Origin: Lutraria lutraria
Lineage: Eukaryota; Mollusca; Bivalvia; Venerida; Mactridae
Direction of reading: 5' to 3'
DNA: 64,000 nt
Assembly (NCBI GenBank): GCA_964023205.1
Contig: OZ026842.1
Location: 4,133,067 to 4,197,066, forward strand
The notes beneath the pieces were generated by a model. That model saw nothing but the letters and a program-made list of their open reading frames with translations, did not search any database and was not told the origin of the DNA. This document shows, piece after piece, positions 1-13,300 of the stretch. The translations under genes and the position numbers were made by a program. The first letter of the stretch is position 1. The number at the start of each line of letters is the position of its first letter.

Positions 1-3000
1 AACTTTCTAACAGATCTATGAATGAATACAGCACCATCAAAACAATACACAACAATTATCACGGTTAGATTAAGTAGAAAGTTATATAATATAACAACTT
101 TTCATTGAAAAGAATCTTTATTGTTGCATGATAAAAAACAATAAATAAATAAATTCAAATTGACAAAAGCTAAGAAAACAAGAGGGCCATGATGGCCCTT
201 TTTCGCTCACCTGAGTAATAACGGCAACTTCTTTCTACTATATCTATATATTTCTATAATAAACTAGGTCAGAGTCTAACAATTACCAAGAAATCATCAA
301 GACAGATATTTTGAGCAACTTTCATCAAAATTTTATAAACAATGTAGTCTCTACAACATTATTAAGGTTTACCAATGATTTAACCTGGTGACCTAATTTT
401 TATTTTTGTTGAAGATATCATAAAGACAAACATTCTGACAAGATTTAATGAAGATCCAATCAAAACTGTGACCTCTAGAATGATAAAACTGTTTTCCCGG
501 GATTTTACCCAGTGACCCAAATTTTGGCCCTAGATGACCCAATGTTTGAACTTGTCCAAGATATCATTTGAGATAAACATTTTGACAAAGTTTGATGAAG
601 ATCCAATCAAAACTGTGACCATTGGAGTGTTAACAAGGTTTTCCTGGGATTTGACCCAGTGACCTAATATTTGACCCTAGATGACCCATGTTCGAATTTG
701 ATAAAGTTTGATGAAGATCCAATCAAAACTGTGATCTGGAGAGTGTTAACAACCCCAATAGTTGACGCCGGACACAAACATTGATTGACACTAATAGCTC
801 TCTGGGCACTATGTACTCAGGTGAGCTAATTAAACAATAAACTAGCTAGTCCAATATAAAGATAGGCAAATTTGACATGTATATGGCAAAGAGGTTTTAG
901 AATTACTTAAATTCAGATACAAATAAACATGTACATTTAAGCTAACCACAACATACATTACAAATGGTCTCGTGCACATTTGATTTCATATCACAGACAG
1001 GTAAAATATATAATACATGAATTTGAAAAACAAACAAGGTAAAATAATCATTGCTGTTCTTTCAAAAATAATTTCTAGACCTTACAAGTACAATGTATAA
1101 TAAATGTGAAATTTCGTTTTTTTAAATACAGTCAATCTGGCCAACCTGCGAATAAAAAGCCATCCTTTTAATCAAAGCACTGAAAGTATTCATGGAAACT
1201 AAACATATATAGACATCATTAAGTTTCCAAAAAACGTCATAAGTTAGAACAAAATGACCTACGAGTAAATGCCACCTGTCAATAAAGACCACATTTATTT
1301 ATGATTGAAATGCAGTACAAATACCTATGAAGTGGTTAGTCAAGAAATTCTAGATTTTACAATCAATAGCCAATAGAATATAGAAGAACTGCTGATACAT
1401 AATAAATGATGCATCAAATTGACTTTTATTATACAGTTGTTAAATTAGGCTCATTTATTTAATGCAGTTTAAAAAAAGCAATAAATTCAGATCTTATTTG
1501 GTGATAATAGGTTAAGCATGAAGAAGAAAATACCTTACATGACAAGTTGGATAAGCATCAACAATAAATATATCAGTATCTGTAAGTATGTACATGTATG
1601 TCAAAAACATAACATCACAATACTACAGATATTTGTTTAGAAATGGTTTTCAAATAAATACTACTGGCTTCAATTCATAACAAGTTAATATGGATGACAA
1701 TGTTAAACTAAAAGTCTACAAATGAAGCACATGCACATATAAACAATGACCACAAACTTTTACATATCAACACAAATGTTTAACTGTTGTTTAACAGCCT
1801 ATTCAACAGGTATGATAATTTCAGACCCCCCCCCCCCCCTAAAAGAGGGGAGATAAGATACTATTGCCTTACCCATTTCAGTGATTTTCTAATTACAGTT
1901 CTAAGCTCGGTAGTAGGATGGGGAACCTAGAGACGAGATTCAAATGCAATCTTTTGATAGGTAGTCCAGCCACTTGACCACTGCAACACACCTAACACAC
2001 ATCTAATGACACTAATTTATGGCAATAAAAACTATAAATATGCTATTACACGGTTCTGAATGTAACAAATAGTAACTTAGCAAATGACAAGACTAACTGT
2101 TTGAGACAGACAATAGACAGTATAAATTGTAAACTTCAGTATTTATCCATGAGGAGAAGTTAATAACTACCACTGTATTTAGAGATTCATAGTAAGTCAG
2201 TAAAACTTCATCATTCCTCTTCATCAGATCTTGCAATAAAATACTTTTTCTAAACAATCATCAAACGACACATACAAAGTAAAATCATTTACAAAAAATA
2301 AATAAATGCTATTTCTGGTCAGTCACAAACCCTCAACATTCATGTTTCATATATAAAGTTCTCAAGATGACCAACAATGGCTCTATTCATTTCTAACACG
2401 TAGCTTTAACTTGAAATTTGATGAAAATTAAGTTTGATGAACATAATTTTATTCTGTAATACTATACATACATCAAAACATGATGACAGCATGCTATAGG
2501 CAGGGTCAAAAATAAAAATGTTTGCCCTATTGCCACAAACCTGGTAAAATAACCGCATCCAAAAAACTTAACTAAAAAAAATAACTATTAGGTCTAGAAT
2601 ATCTTTTTTCAGTATCTGCATTTTAAACAATATGCTTTTTGACTCTACTGGTTTAAAATGAAAAAAAAAATTTCCTTCCTACCTATCCAAAATTTCAAAC
2701 TTGGGTAGCGTTAGGGCCATCATAGAACTTTTTTAATTTAGGCCCTGGGTACTCTCTAAATGTCAAAAGGTAAACAAGAGTGCCAGGTCACAAAATACGC
2801 CCGTCAAAATTCATTTTTCAAAGCGTCAAGGGCCACAACTAACAAGTGCCTTAGCCGATTGGGCTGGTTATCGAACCCGGACAAGATCTCATGGCCATAA
2901 ACATTTCGGTCAAGTTTGGTGAGGATCTGAATGAAACTATTCAAATTAAAGAGCGGACACCCTGGGTGTTCCCATAATACAACCAGTTTTTCAAACGGGC

Positions 3001-3180
3001 GTATAAAAAGTGACCCTTAACTGATAATAAGTTGAAAAGTCAACAAAATTTCCTAACTGATGTAATAGTTAATTTGACCCTTTTGTACAAATTCTCAAGA
3101 ATCATGAACATTATTTCGCTAATTTCAAGATTCAAAATGCCATTTTAAGGGTCAAATAAGAGCCCCGCTATAAGGTTTGG
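1..3180. other. Intergenic DNA with dispersed repeats
   Basis: I see no supportable gene here. At 180-828 is a dispersed repeat that opens with a GGCC-palindrome and CGCTCACCTGAG and closes with CTCAGGTGAGC. At 1,780-1,865 is a repeat built on 'GTTTAACAGCC', also seen near 22,655-22,745, with a C-homopolymer around 1,827. At 2,774-2,965 is a repeat starting 'AAGAGTGCCAGGTCACAAAA', also present at 44,307-44,515. The rest is AT-rich and featureless to me. Confidence 0.7.
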
Positions 3181-3195
3181 ATATCAAAACAATAT

Positions 3196-3201
3196 TTTAT
3201 T
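3196..3201 (-). promoter_or_regulatory. CNTROB: Candidate poly(A) signal of centrobin
   Basis: AATAAA on the minus strand, about 275 nt past the centrobin stop codon (3,476-3,478). It gives a plausible short 3'UTR. Other AATAAA motifs lie further left, so the true end may differ. Confidence 0.4.
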
Positions 3202-3475
3202 CAGCTCATCAATAATAAGATTATATTATACAATATGATAGACATACATAATCTTCCCTAACATTAGACATTTGAGTTATCAATGCTCATTTGTCTTTAC
3301 AAAAATGTTTACTTAAGATTTTGTTTATAGACGCCTTAACATCTAAGGTTATATTCTTGAAAGCAAGATATGACTTTCCATAAACACATGCTTATCAAAA
3401 CTTCGTACGGATGAAAAGGCCTGCACTATTTGATGCTGGGGACATTAAAATCACACTTGATCCTTCCATTACTCC

Positions 3476-6400
3476 TCACTTCCAGACATTAGGTTTTGGC
3501 CCTTTCTCTCCCTTCACAGCAGACCCGCCAGCCACTTTTCTTTCCACTTTCTTCTGCTGTGTACATTTGGTTCCAGCTTTTTCTTTGTTTAACTCTTGAT
3601 TGAGACTTTTAGAGGAGTCCACACCCTGAAATAAAATGCTCATATTAAACATATATAGTCACACCTGAGTTTGTAACCACCGAATAAAACCCACTCCATG
3701 AAATTGAAAAATTGTCATGGACTTTTGAGAACATAATGACTTCCAAGTAATTATTTGTCAATAAGTGCCATATTTTGTCTTTCCCAATTGTGATATTTGT
3801 TCATAGGCTTGTTCATAGGCTTGAATGTACTATATAAAGCAAAGCTCTTTGAATTTCAGTGAAGCTGTCACATCAATTTTTATATAATTTTATTATTATT
3901 ATTAATCTAAAACTGTCAACAAGTAGACATCAAAAAGAACGATGTACCTTTCCAGGATTAAATTGGACGTTTCTTCTGCCCGCTGTCGGACCAGGTCGAT
4001 GCTTATCACCAAGGGGACCAGCAAGTGCCCGAGCAGCAGGTCTGGTTCCCTTCTTCATAGCAGATTGGTTCCCCTTGTCAAACTGAGCATGCTTAAGTAA
4101 CTCTAAAAGTTCCATCACCTGTGGATGTTCAGATTGAGGCTGACCTTGACCTTTGACCTCATTTAATAATTTTGTGACCTCAGCCAATTGTTCTTGTGTC
4201 AAAATTTTCATTTGATCATCACCTAAAAAAACATAATAATCATTACAGACAAGTAATAATAAATCTATTCAAGTTAGGTGAATCAAAACACAAAACCAAG
4301 TTACGAGTAGACACAGTAACTGTACAAAAAAATTTACAATGAGATATGTGCATTTTTCATGCGTAAATATATCCATGGATTAGAAAATTAAAATGTCCTC
4401 CTAAATAGTAATTTGACTGATCTGTAGCAATCTGCAAGAGAGATACATAGGTTAAACAATTACACACATTGTAATGACAACTTAATTGACTTATTGTAAT
4501 GTAAATATTGTACCATTGGCAGCAGGAACACTTGTGGGACATTTCATGGATTCTGACGAGCTTTTAGATGCGTCCTGTACCTACAATAAAAGTTGATTTT
4601 ATTATTCTAAAGTTGAATAGTTCAACAATAAGAATGACATAATTACACATTAATAAATGAAACAAAAATTTAGTGAAACAAAAATGCAAGCAGAAAAGTG
4701 AATTATTCAATTAAATTGTCTATGCAAGAAGGGACCACAAAATTATCACCAGACAGTGATATAAGCCCCATTCTTTGAAAAGAAATCATCATCTGACATA
4801 TGTGGTACTTAAGTTAACAAGAATTGTTTGTGAAACATTGAGTGCCCCCTAAAGACCAACTTGATAGTAAGACCTTGACCTACTGACCTCAAAATCAATA
4901 GAGGTCATCTACATGTGATGACCAATCTCTCAACCAAATCTGAAGACCTTAGGTCAAAGCGTTTCGAAGTTATTTGTCACACACGGTTTTTATGTTGAAG
5001 GTCACTGTGAGTGTGACCTTGACCTTTGACACACTGACCTTAAAATAAACATGTGATGACCAACCTCCCTACCAAATCTGAGTAGCTTAGGCCAAATAGT
5101 TCTCTAGTTAGTGCCTGGACAAGGTCTGGTTATGGACGGATGGACCAACCGACATGTGCAAAGCAATATACCTCCTTTTCTTTGAAAGTAGGCATAATAA
5201 ACAATAGCAACCATGTAATGAACTTCTTTGTTTCTGTGGGTCTAATGCTGTACAATGATATTTCATTTATATACGGCAGATACTTTTCCTGAACTATAAC
5301 CAGTACTAACCAACCCTTTATCAAGAAGCCAGCAACTTATCCACATTTGAAGAGAATTTGTATAGAATGGTAAGACCTGCAGCAACTAGATCTCCAGTTT
5401 ACTGGTGCAGTTCACTAACCACTGGATCAAATTTCAGTTATACATATACCAGATATTCATAAAAAGAATGTATTATAAAGTATGCTGTAGTACTATCATG
5501 GTTCCATCAGACTGAGTCTAGACCATGATTCAACATGGGACAAATTTATCGTAAACTAATATTCTTCATAGAAAACTCAATATTTAACCCAACAATTACT
5601 TACTTGTTTTTCTCTAAGCTGTTGTATTCTGTCCAATTCCTTCTGTAGTAGGGCAGCCTGTGCAGTATCATTTAAATCAAATTCTTCTACAAATAAAAAT
5701 ATTTTGTACTGTAAATACGAGATTAAATCAACATTTGTACGTCATGCAACTAAGTCCGGGAGATTCAGCATACTAAGATTGATGATTCAGCATTTTTAAC
5801 ACCAATTTTCACTGATATTTCAGTAATATATGACAGCTGGTTCACCTCACTAAATTTCCTGGACTGTTCTTTAGCCAGTAATAACTTACCCTTCAATACT
5901 ATCAATACTGAATATTTTTGCTTTAGTTCCGCGTGAAATATTATGTTGTTGATTTTGATCTGAGTATTTCTTTCTACATGTATGCCATACTTTGTTTTTT
6001 TTTCTGATGTAAATTACTAAATATAGTTCATCCTCGTATGTAATTATATATATATCATTTGATTTTTCTACATACTTGTTTGTATATGTATTGTATGTAT
6101 ACATGTACAAGCATAAATGTACATGTTTATGCTTATTTATTACGAAAGTGGGAGTGTGATTGTGTGTTAGAGGGGTGTGTGAGAGTGCAAGTGAGGGGTT
6201 GTTTGTTGTCACGTGACAAAATAAAATATGATTCTACATATGTTTGTAACGAGATGCATATATGTATAAGTTACTTAATAAAAATATGTTCTGTTCTGAA
6301 AGAAGACACAAGTCATAAATTGGTAGAACTTCCTAAACCAGTTTCAATGAAAGACAATGCAAAATTGGTTAAAATACCAAGTATTAACTTTTAAAAATTA

Positions 6401-7375
6401 CTGATTTTAAAATAATTACAGAAACCCTATCCCGACAAATCTTTAGTCCTTAAGTACATAAAATCTTACCATTGTCCTGTGAGAACATGGAATCATTCTC
6501 TTCATGAGGATTTACCTCCCCTGGTGATTTATTTAGTAGCTGAAACAACACAAATAAAGCCTACAATATTTACATTCAAAATAAAAGAAGTAACATTCAC
6601 TTGGTATAATGTAAAATTGCACAGACACAAATACTCGGCATCAAATGAACTTCATATTATGTAGGTCAATGGGTATCATATTCACAGCTTATTTTAATCA
6701 CTATTGTTTCAATATCCCAGATTATAAATGAACATTTTTATCAGGTAGAAACTATGTTCAGTAATCAGCAGTCCCACCAATAAGATCATCTATGGTTCTT
6801 AGGATTTATTATTATATATACACTGTATATATATATATATAAAAAATGTTAAAAAATATATCCGAGTCAAGCAAATTAATAATGAAAAATAGCAAACATT
6901 CCATAGGTATTATTATATATTTCAAATGCCGACCGGTTTCGTCACTGTATATATATATACATGCTTAACTAGAGCTGTCACAGAGGTGACTAATACCCCC
7001 ACCTCTGCTATGACACTAAAAATGCAATAGTACACTATATGGGGCTAAATTCAAGGGGACATAACTCAGCAATGAGTGAATCGCTGAGCATGATAATTGA
7101 GTCTTTGTACATCTTCACTTCATGGTGATGACATATTTCAAGTTTCATTGCAATCGCTTAAAATATGTGGAAGTAGTTTGCTCCATAAACTTGTATGCGA
7201 ACTGACTGACCGACCAACCTACGGAGTGACTTCAGTATACCCATGCTCAAACTTAGGTTTGCGGGAGTATGATAATGTCTCAATGCTTACCATTTGTATA
7301 TAATGCTGTAATTCTTGTTGATGTGAACCATGAAGTTCCAGTCTCTCTGATAGCTGACTGTAATCATCATTTAAT
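3476..7375 (-). CDS. CNTROB: Centrobin C-terminal exons 19-24
   Basis: Exons 7291-7375, 6470-6539, 5604-5686, 4514-4580, 3948-4222 and 3476-3625. They encode a short helical segment (SERLELHGSHQQELQHYIQM), an acidic stretch, then 'LTQEQLAEVTKLLNEVKGQG' and 'QVMELLELLKHAQFDKG', which matches the vertebrate pattern of two short leucine-rich helices near the end. A basic tail (KKGTRPAARALAGPLGDKHR, QQKKVERKVAGG) ends in V-W-K, close to the vertebrate V-W-R. In the family the C-terminus binds tubulin, and a basic tail fits that. The stop is TGA at 3,478-3,476. Confidence 0.9.
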
Positions 7376-10300
7376 CTGAAAATGTTCAGTAAATTAACCA
7401 TACAACTGTACTGTACTTAAGTTCTGCACAAATTACAATGTGATTAAGAAGACATGTTTTTAAAATACAATGCCTCCTCCGGGTGACTGTGACCTACTGA
7501 CCTTAAAATGCACAGGAACTGTAGAGGTTGTCATGAGGGACCAACATATGAAGTTTGATGACTGTAGGTGCTTTGATCTTATAGGCAACGTTAAAGTTTG
7601 GTACAAACGGACAGACAGGCAGGCCCAAAACAATATATCCCTGATCTATAGATACAGGAGCGCAAAAAATGAAACAATCATACCCTGATAGTACAACCAT
7701 AGCGATAGAAAGACACCATGATCCCAATTTAGGATAACAATGTAGATGAAATAAGCTGGCCTCCATGCTGGAGTGGTTATGGTATCTGACTAGAGATCAC
7801 TAGACCCTCATGGCTATGAGTTTAAATCCCATCCAGCACCAAAAATAATTCACATACCAGGAGGCTAATGAAGGTCAATGTTTCTACCAGGGGTGTCAAT
7901 AGACCCAAATTAAAAATCCAGAAAATCCTATGCGGCTGACCATTTTTGCTAAACAAAAGGCCTTTAACTTCATTGTTTCCATATTTAACTCAGTTTGTAT
8001 TAAAGAAAATCCTTCAGAGCAGATTAAATTGACCATAACTTTGCCATTTCTTGTGATATTTTCATCAAATAACTTTTATTTTGCAAAAAAATATCATAGC
8101 TCTTTCAGGACAAATAAATCCGGAATTCCGGATAAATCCGGAATATTTTCTGCCCAAGTGAACGCCTGGGGACTCCTTCCATCTTTGCAAAAAATCCTAG
8201 CAGTTGGTGCCAAATTAAACCCAAGGAAAAAACAACAATATCCAAACAATACATTAGACAAGATAAATTTCTACCTGTTTGACTGATTTGTAAGATCTTC
8301 AGTAGAATTACTCATTTTATCTTTATTCTGTTTTGTTGGTGGGGAAAAACTCTGACCGCCTTGAAAAAATCCTCTGGAAACGTTTCCTGAAAAGACAAAG
8401 AGTACAATAAAGAGATAACTTAAGTGCCAAAATATAGTCCAGTTTCTCTGGCTGAAAATTTTGAGTATGCTATTTTCCTCTTTGATCATAAAAACTCTTA
8501 AACATTTGATTTTTTTATTTCTCACAGGGGACATTTCTGGTCTAAAAATATAGCTTTTTGTCTGAAACCATCGAAGTTAATAACTATTGGGAATCAAATT
8601 TTTAATGTCTATTTTACATGGACAGGGTTTTCATTAGACGTCAAAGGTTGAGAGTCAATTATGACCCTTGGCTGTTTATAATCTTACTGTTTCAAGAGTC
8701 AGCAAAATTTCATACAATTGTAATAGAAAATTTAACCCATTGGTTTGGCATGAATTCTCAAGAGTCAGAATCTTTATTTTACTAATTTCAAGTGTCAAAG
8801 AACCATTTTAAGGGTCAAATGAAAGCCCTGCATGGAATTTAACTCAATATGTTGGTAGCAAAGATACAAACCTGAATGATTACTCTCTTGGTCATCACGA
8901 CTGTACGGATCTTCTCCCTGTTGTGGTGGATGTAGAGCCACAGCTCGAGAAAAACCAGATGCTCCTTCCAATGGCGCTCTATAATCATTGGCGCTGTACA
9001 TGGAATACTCTGAATGGTTATCTAACTTCATTGAAGTGGTTTCTGATTGGTTGAGACAAGATTCGGACATTTCCATGACATTCCTTGAATTATTCGGTTT
9101 TCTAGAAGCATCATTAGCATTTGACACATTAAATGGTTGAAGATTTGAATTGTGATGGAAATTTGGTGGTAAACTAAAACTTGTTGCCGATTCATACTGT
9201 TTTTGATTGGTATCATTAGAATTTGGTAATAAATGAGAGGAGGGTACCGGATGACTGACTGACGATGATGGATGGGACATTGTCAACAGTTGTTGATATT
9301 GTTGAATCTTTTGTAGATGAGTAGAAAAAAATGTGGTGATATCGCTCGGTGACGTCAATTGTGGTACGGACATTTGTTGAATATTACTGGTGGCTGCATT
9401 TTGTGAAACTTCTGACGTGCTGAACGCCTCAGACTGACCAGCCATGGATGAGATCCATTCCGGTGTCTTAGCAAAACTGAAAGTACAATACACTAGTGAA
9501 TTCATACAGAACATTTAAGAACTCGTAATCTCCCTTTGCAAAAACTGAATAAATGTAATTAGAAACCATTACTAGCTGATACAAACAACAAATTATTAGT
9601 GTAAGATATTCGAAGCCTAATACTGTAAATTATAATCTCAAAATGGAGAGGACAAATTTTGGAAACATTTAAAATTTGTAAAGGTATCCATAAAAGAAAA
9701 TGATTGACAAAGAGATTTAAAAAAAAAATCTCTTTAAATTTGCATTGAAGTCAATGGGAGTAGGCCATTTTCAAAGATCAAAGAAAAACTAAAAAAAAAA
9801 ACAATGCAATAACACAGAATCGATCGAATTTGATAAAGAAAAATATAGGTCACCATGCAATATCTACAGAAATTTTTTATCAACAAGGGCAACAACTTCT
9901 ACATTTTTAAAAAATACATTAAATTAATTTAAGTGCCTTGGGTAGCTATCTAAGAAATAATGACAACTCGGCTATACTACTTTTGTAATATTGCCAGAAA
10001 AGTACAGTACTAGGGAATGACAAATTAAGAATCAATGTTACTAACCTATTCATGTAATCTTGAAATTGTCTCATATGAGACATGGCTGCTGTTTCAACAG
10101 TGGCTTCTAAATGATCTGTCGGATCTCTTTCAGTGGAATGTGACACGATACTTTCCCCACCAGGACTCGATATAGCAACTCTGTCCTGATTCGATAAATG
10201 CCTAGGTACAGGACTAATTTGATTGGCTAATGTCCTATCAAAGGTGGCGTGACTAGTTGATTGTCTTGGGGGTGTTGCCAGATTTGTTGCCGATGCTTTT

Positions 10301-13300
10301 GGAGGTGTGGATGAACTTGATGGTGGTTGAACTACGCTATGTTGACTGACTGATTGATTACTAGGTGCAAAGAAGCTAAAATTTACTGCAGGAGAACTTT
10401 GGAGAGTTGAACTTGCATCTTCCGCACTTCCTTGAGTTCTACTCCGTGTTTGCTGAAAGTATTTTGGTACAATGCAAGCAATGTATGAAGCAATGACAAT
10501 AGATGATTCATGTTAACCAGGATTACATCCAAAGTAGCAACTATAAAGGCCAAAATCAAAAATATGTTTGTTTCCTCTTTACTGAGCTTGAATTTTAGAA
10601 TAGCATGAGATTATATTTTAATGCTAAGAAAATTAGTGAAGGAAAAGTGGAAAGCAACTGAAAGAGTGGATAAAAAAGGTTTGGCAATGAAATGTTTAAT
10701 TTGGTGGGATGTTTTTCGGGTCAGTCGGTAAAGGGCAAACAAATTTCATTTTAATTTAAGTCAAACATCGATTGTAATTATTGAGCAAACAAAAAGATAA
10801 ATGAAAATATTGAAATTGTGATGTCACATAATTTTAAATCAACAGTGCTATAACAAATAGTAAAAGAACAAACCATTCTTTGTGGTGTAGCTGATAACAT
10901 AGACAATGCTTCATTCCATTGTGTTTGCATTGCATACTGGAGTTTTGTCAATATTTCCAACCTTAAACAGAAACTGGTCAAGTAATTCTATGAGCTGTGT
11001 GAGTACAAAGAAACACTTTTGAAGGATTCAGTTACAAGTAACAAGAAGTGTTTGTGAAACATGGATGCTCCCTATGACCTTGACCTTTGACATACCGACC
11101 TCTAAATCAATGTGGTCATCTACATGTGAGCACCAACCACCCAACCAAATCTCAAGAGCTTATGCCAATTAGATCTCTAGTTATTGGTCAGACAAGGTTT
11201 GGTTACAGACAGACCGACGGACAACATGTGCAAAGCAATATACCCCATTTTCTTCAAAACGGGGCTTAATTAGCGGTAGTAGAAATTAGTTAATTAACCG
11301 TATGACTCAATCGGTGTCTGATATCAGCCAGGGTTCGAGGTTATAAAACTTGAGATTGGTCTCCCGAGCTCGAAACTCAATTGTTTTCTAAATTCTCAAA
11401 TTCATTAAGATGATATCATAAAACGATTTAGAAAGTATTCTGTATACAAGCTAACAAACCATTATATTAAATAACACATATGACAAACAAATATTGAGAT
11501 CTGCAATAAGTGGAGACCAAATTTGACATTTGAGCTTGTTGACTGATCACAGGTTTTAACCAAGGATCTAGGTACATGTAATGTCCATTGGATCTTACAC
11601 TTTTATTGTACAGTAACCTTGATGCATTCATAGCAAATATACACTAAAAAAACAGAAACTGAAATATGTCACTATAAAACAATTTAGCGTAGAAAACCTT
11701 AACCAGACGTCATAAATACTTAAGTGGAAAAATTATATTTTCAGTATAAAAATCATGACATATGGACCCATAAAATTAGTATTCCTTTTATCCAGAAATT
11801 AACTTATTGGGGCAAGTTTATTGACACTTATTTCATACTTGACACCTTTCATGAATATAAGAGTTTTGTACATTATTACCTATTAGCTTAAAACTTGATG
11901 TCTTAGAAATACAGACAATGTCACAATTCCATTCATATTAACTGAGATTTAGATTACTATCTTGTAATTAAGAAACAATGATCAATTACAAAAGCACACT
12001 ATGAGCAAAAGTGCTCAGCTGAAAGATTACCAGATTAAGATTCAGACAAACCTTGTTGATTCTAATTTCTGCTTTGATCTTTTAAGCTCTGCATTTTCAT
12101 TTCGATATTCTGTCAATCTGAAATAAGTTTTGATAGAACTTGACTTATATATCAACTATATTTCAGTCATATACAGTGGCCTGTTCCCTTAACAAGTTTT
12201 CCTGGAGTATATTCTAACCAGTACTAACTTACCCTTCCACTAGGAACCAGCAACTTCTCTACATCTGGTGGAAAATCAACATTGTTGTCAAATTTTCATG
12301 CAAGGGTATGACCTGTCTGCTTTGATCCATAAATGCCAAGATAAATTTCTGTTGTAAGTCTGCTAAGAATCTCACACATCAGTAAGGCCAGAGGTAGCCA
12401 GTGGTGAGAGGTTAATTTATGTAGAAAATGTATGGAGGGAACTTAAGAGGTAACGATTCAAGGAGGTTTCACTGTCCATGATTAAGAAAAAAATCTTGAA
12501 TCATGTTGAAACTTGAATGAACAAAATTTAGAATTTGTTTAAATACATGGATCTTTTAGTTTAACATTTAATTCACCTGGTTTCCAATTCTTGTAACTGT
12601 TTTCTATGTTCTTCTTCCTTTTTCTGTATTTCTTTACGGAACACGCCTAATTGCATTTCCATATCTTTGCCATTCTTCACACTAAGCTCAAGCATTTGTT
12701 CTCGATGATTTTCTTGTAAATCATCGACCATAGCCTCATGCCTCCTCTGTACGTCACATATCTGTTCAGCTATCTGTAATAATGTAATAACATACATAAG
12801 ATCAGACCTTTCATTACTGATGTGATTTATCATCATATTTCATACAGAATACATCCTATTGATTGGTTGTGTTGGGTCACATGCTGACCTCATATTTTCT
12901 CATTTAAGGTCTGAATCGAAACATTATCCAGTCAGTAACGATAGTTTCAACATAAACTTCAAAAGACTTAAAAGTTTGCAGGGCTTTTTTTCACAGGTTG
13001 GGGAGGGGGGCTTTTCTTTAAATTTTGGGGGAAATAACCCATAATTTTACCAAAAGGGGAAGAAATAACCTTATGTAAATTGATTTTTTGGAGAAAACTG
13101 CATGATTTTTAAGAATTTTCCGAGGGGAAGACGTCTGTTAACGGCCTCTGCTATAGAAGGAAAAAAGCCCTGGTTTGGTAAATTTATTTAAATCAATCAA
13201 ATCAAACAAATTCATTACATGATTTCTGATTGACCTGATACGGTTTGATACACAGCAATAATAAAAGTACATGAAGCTAATTTACCCTTTTCTCCATTGT

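Noticed and set aside
3411..3599. 62-codon plus-strand frame
   Set aside because: Antisense to the last centrobin exon.
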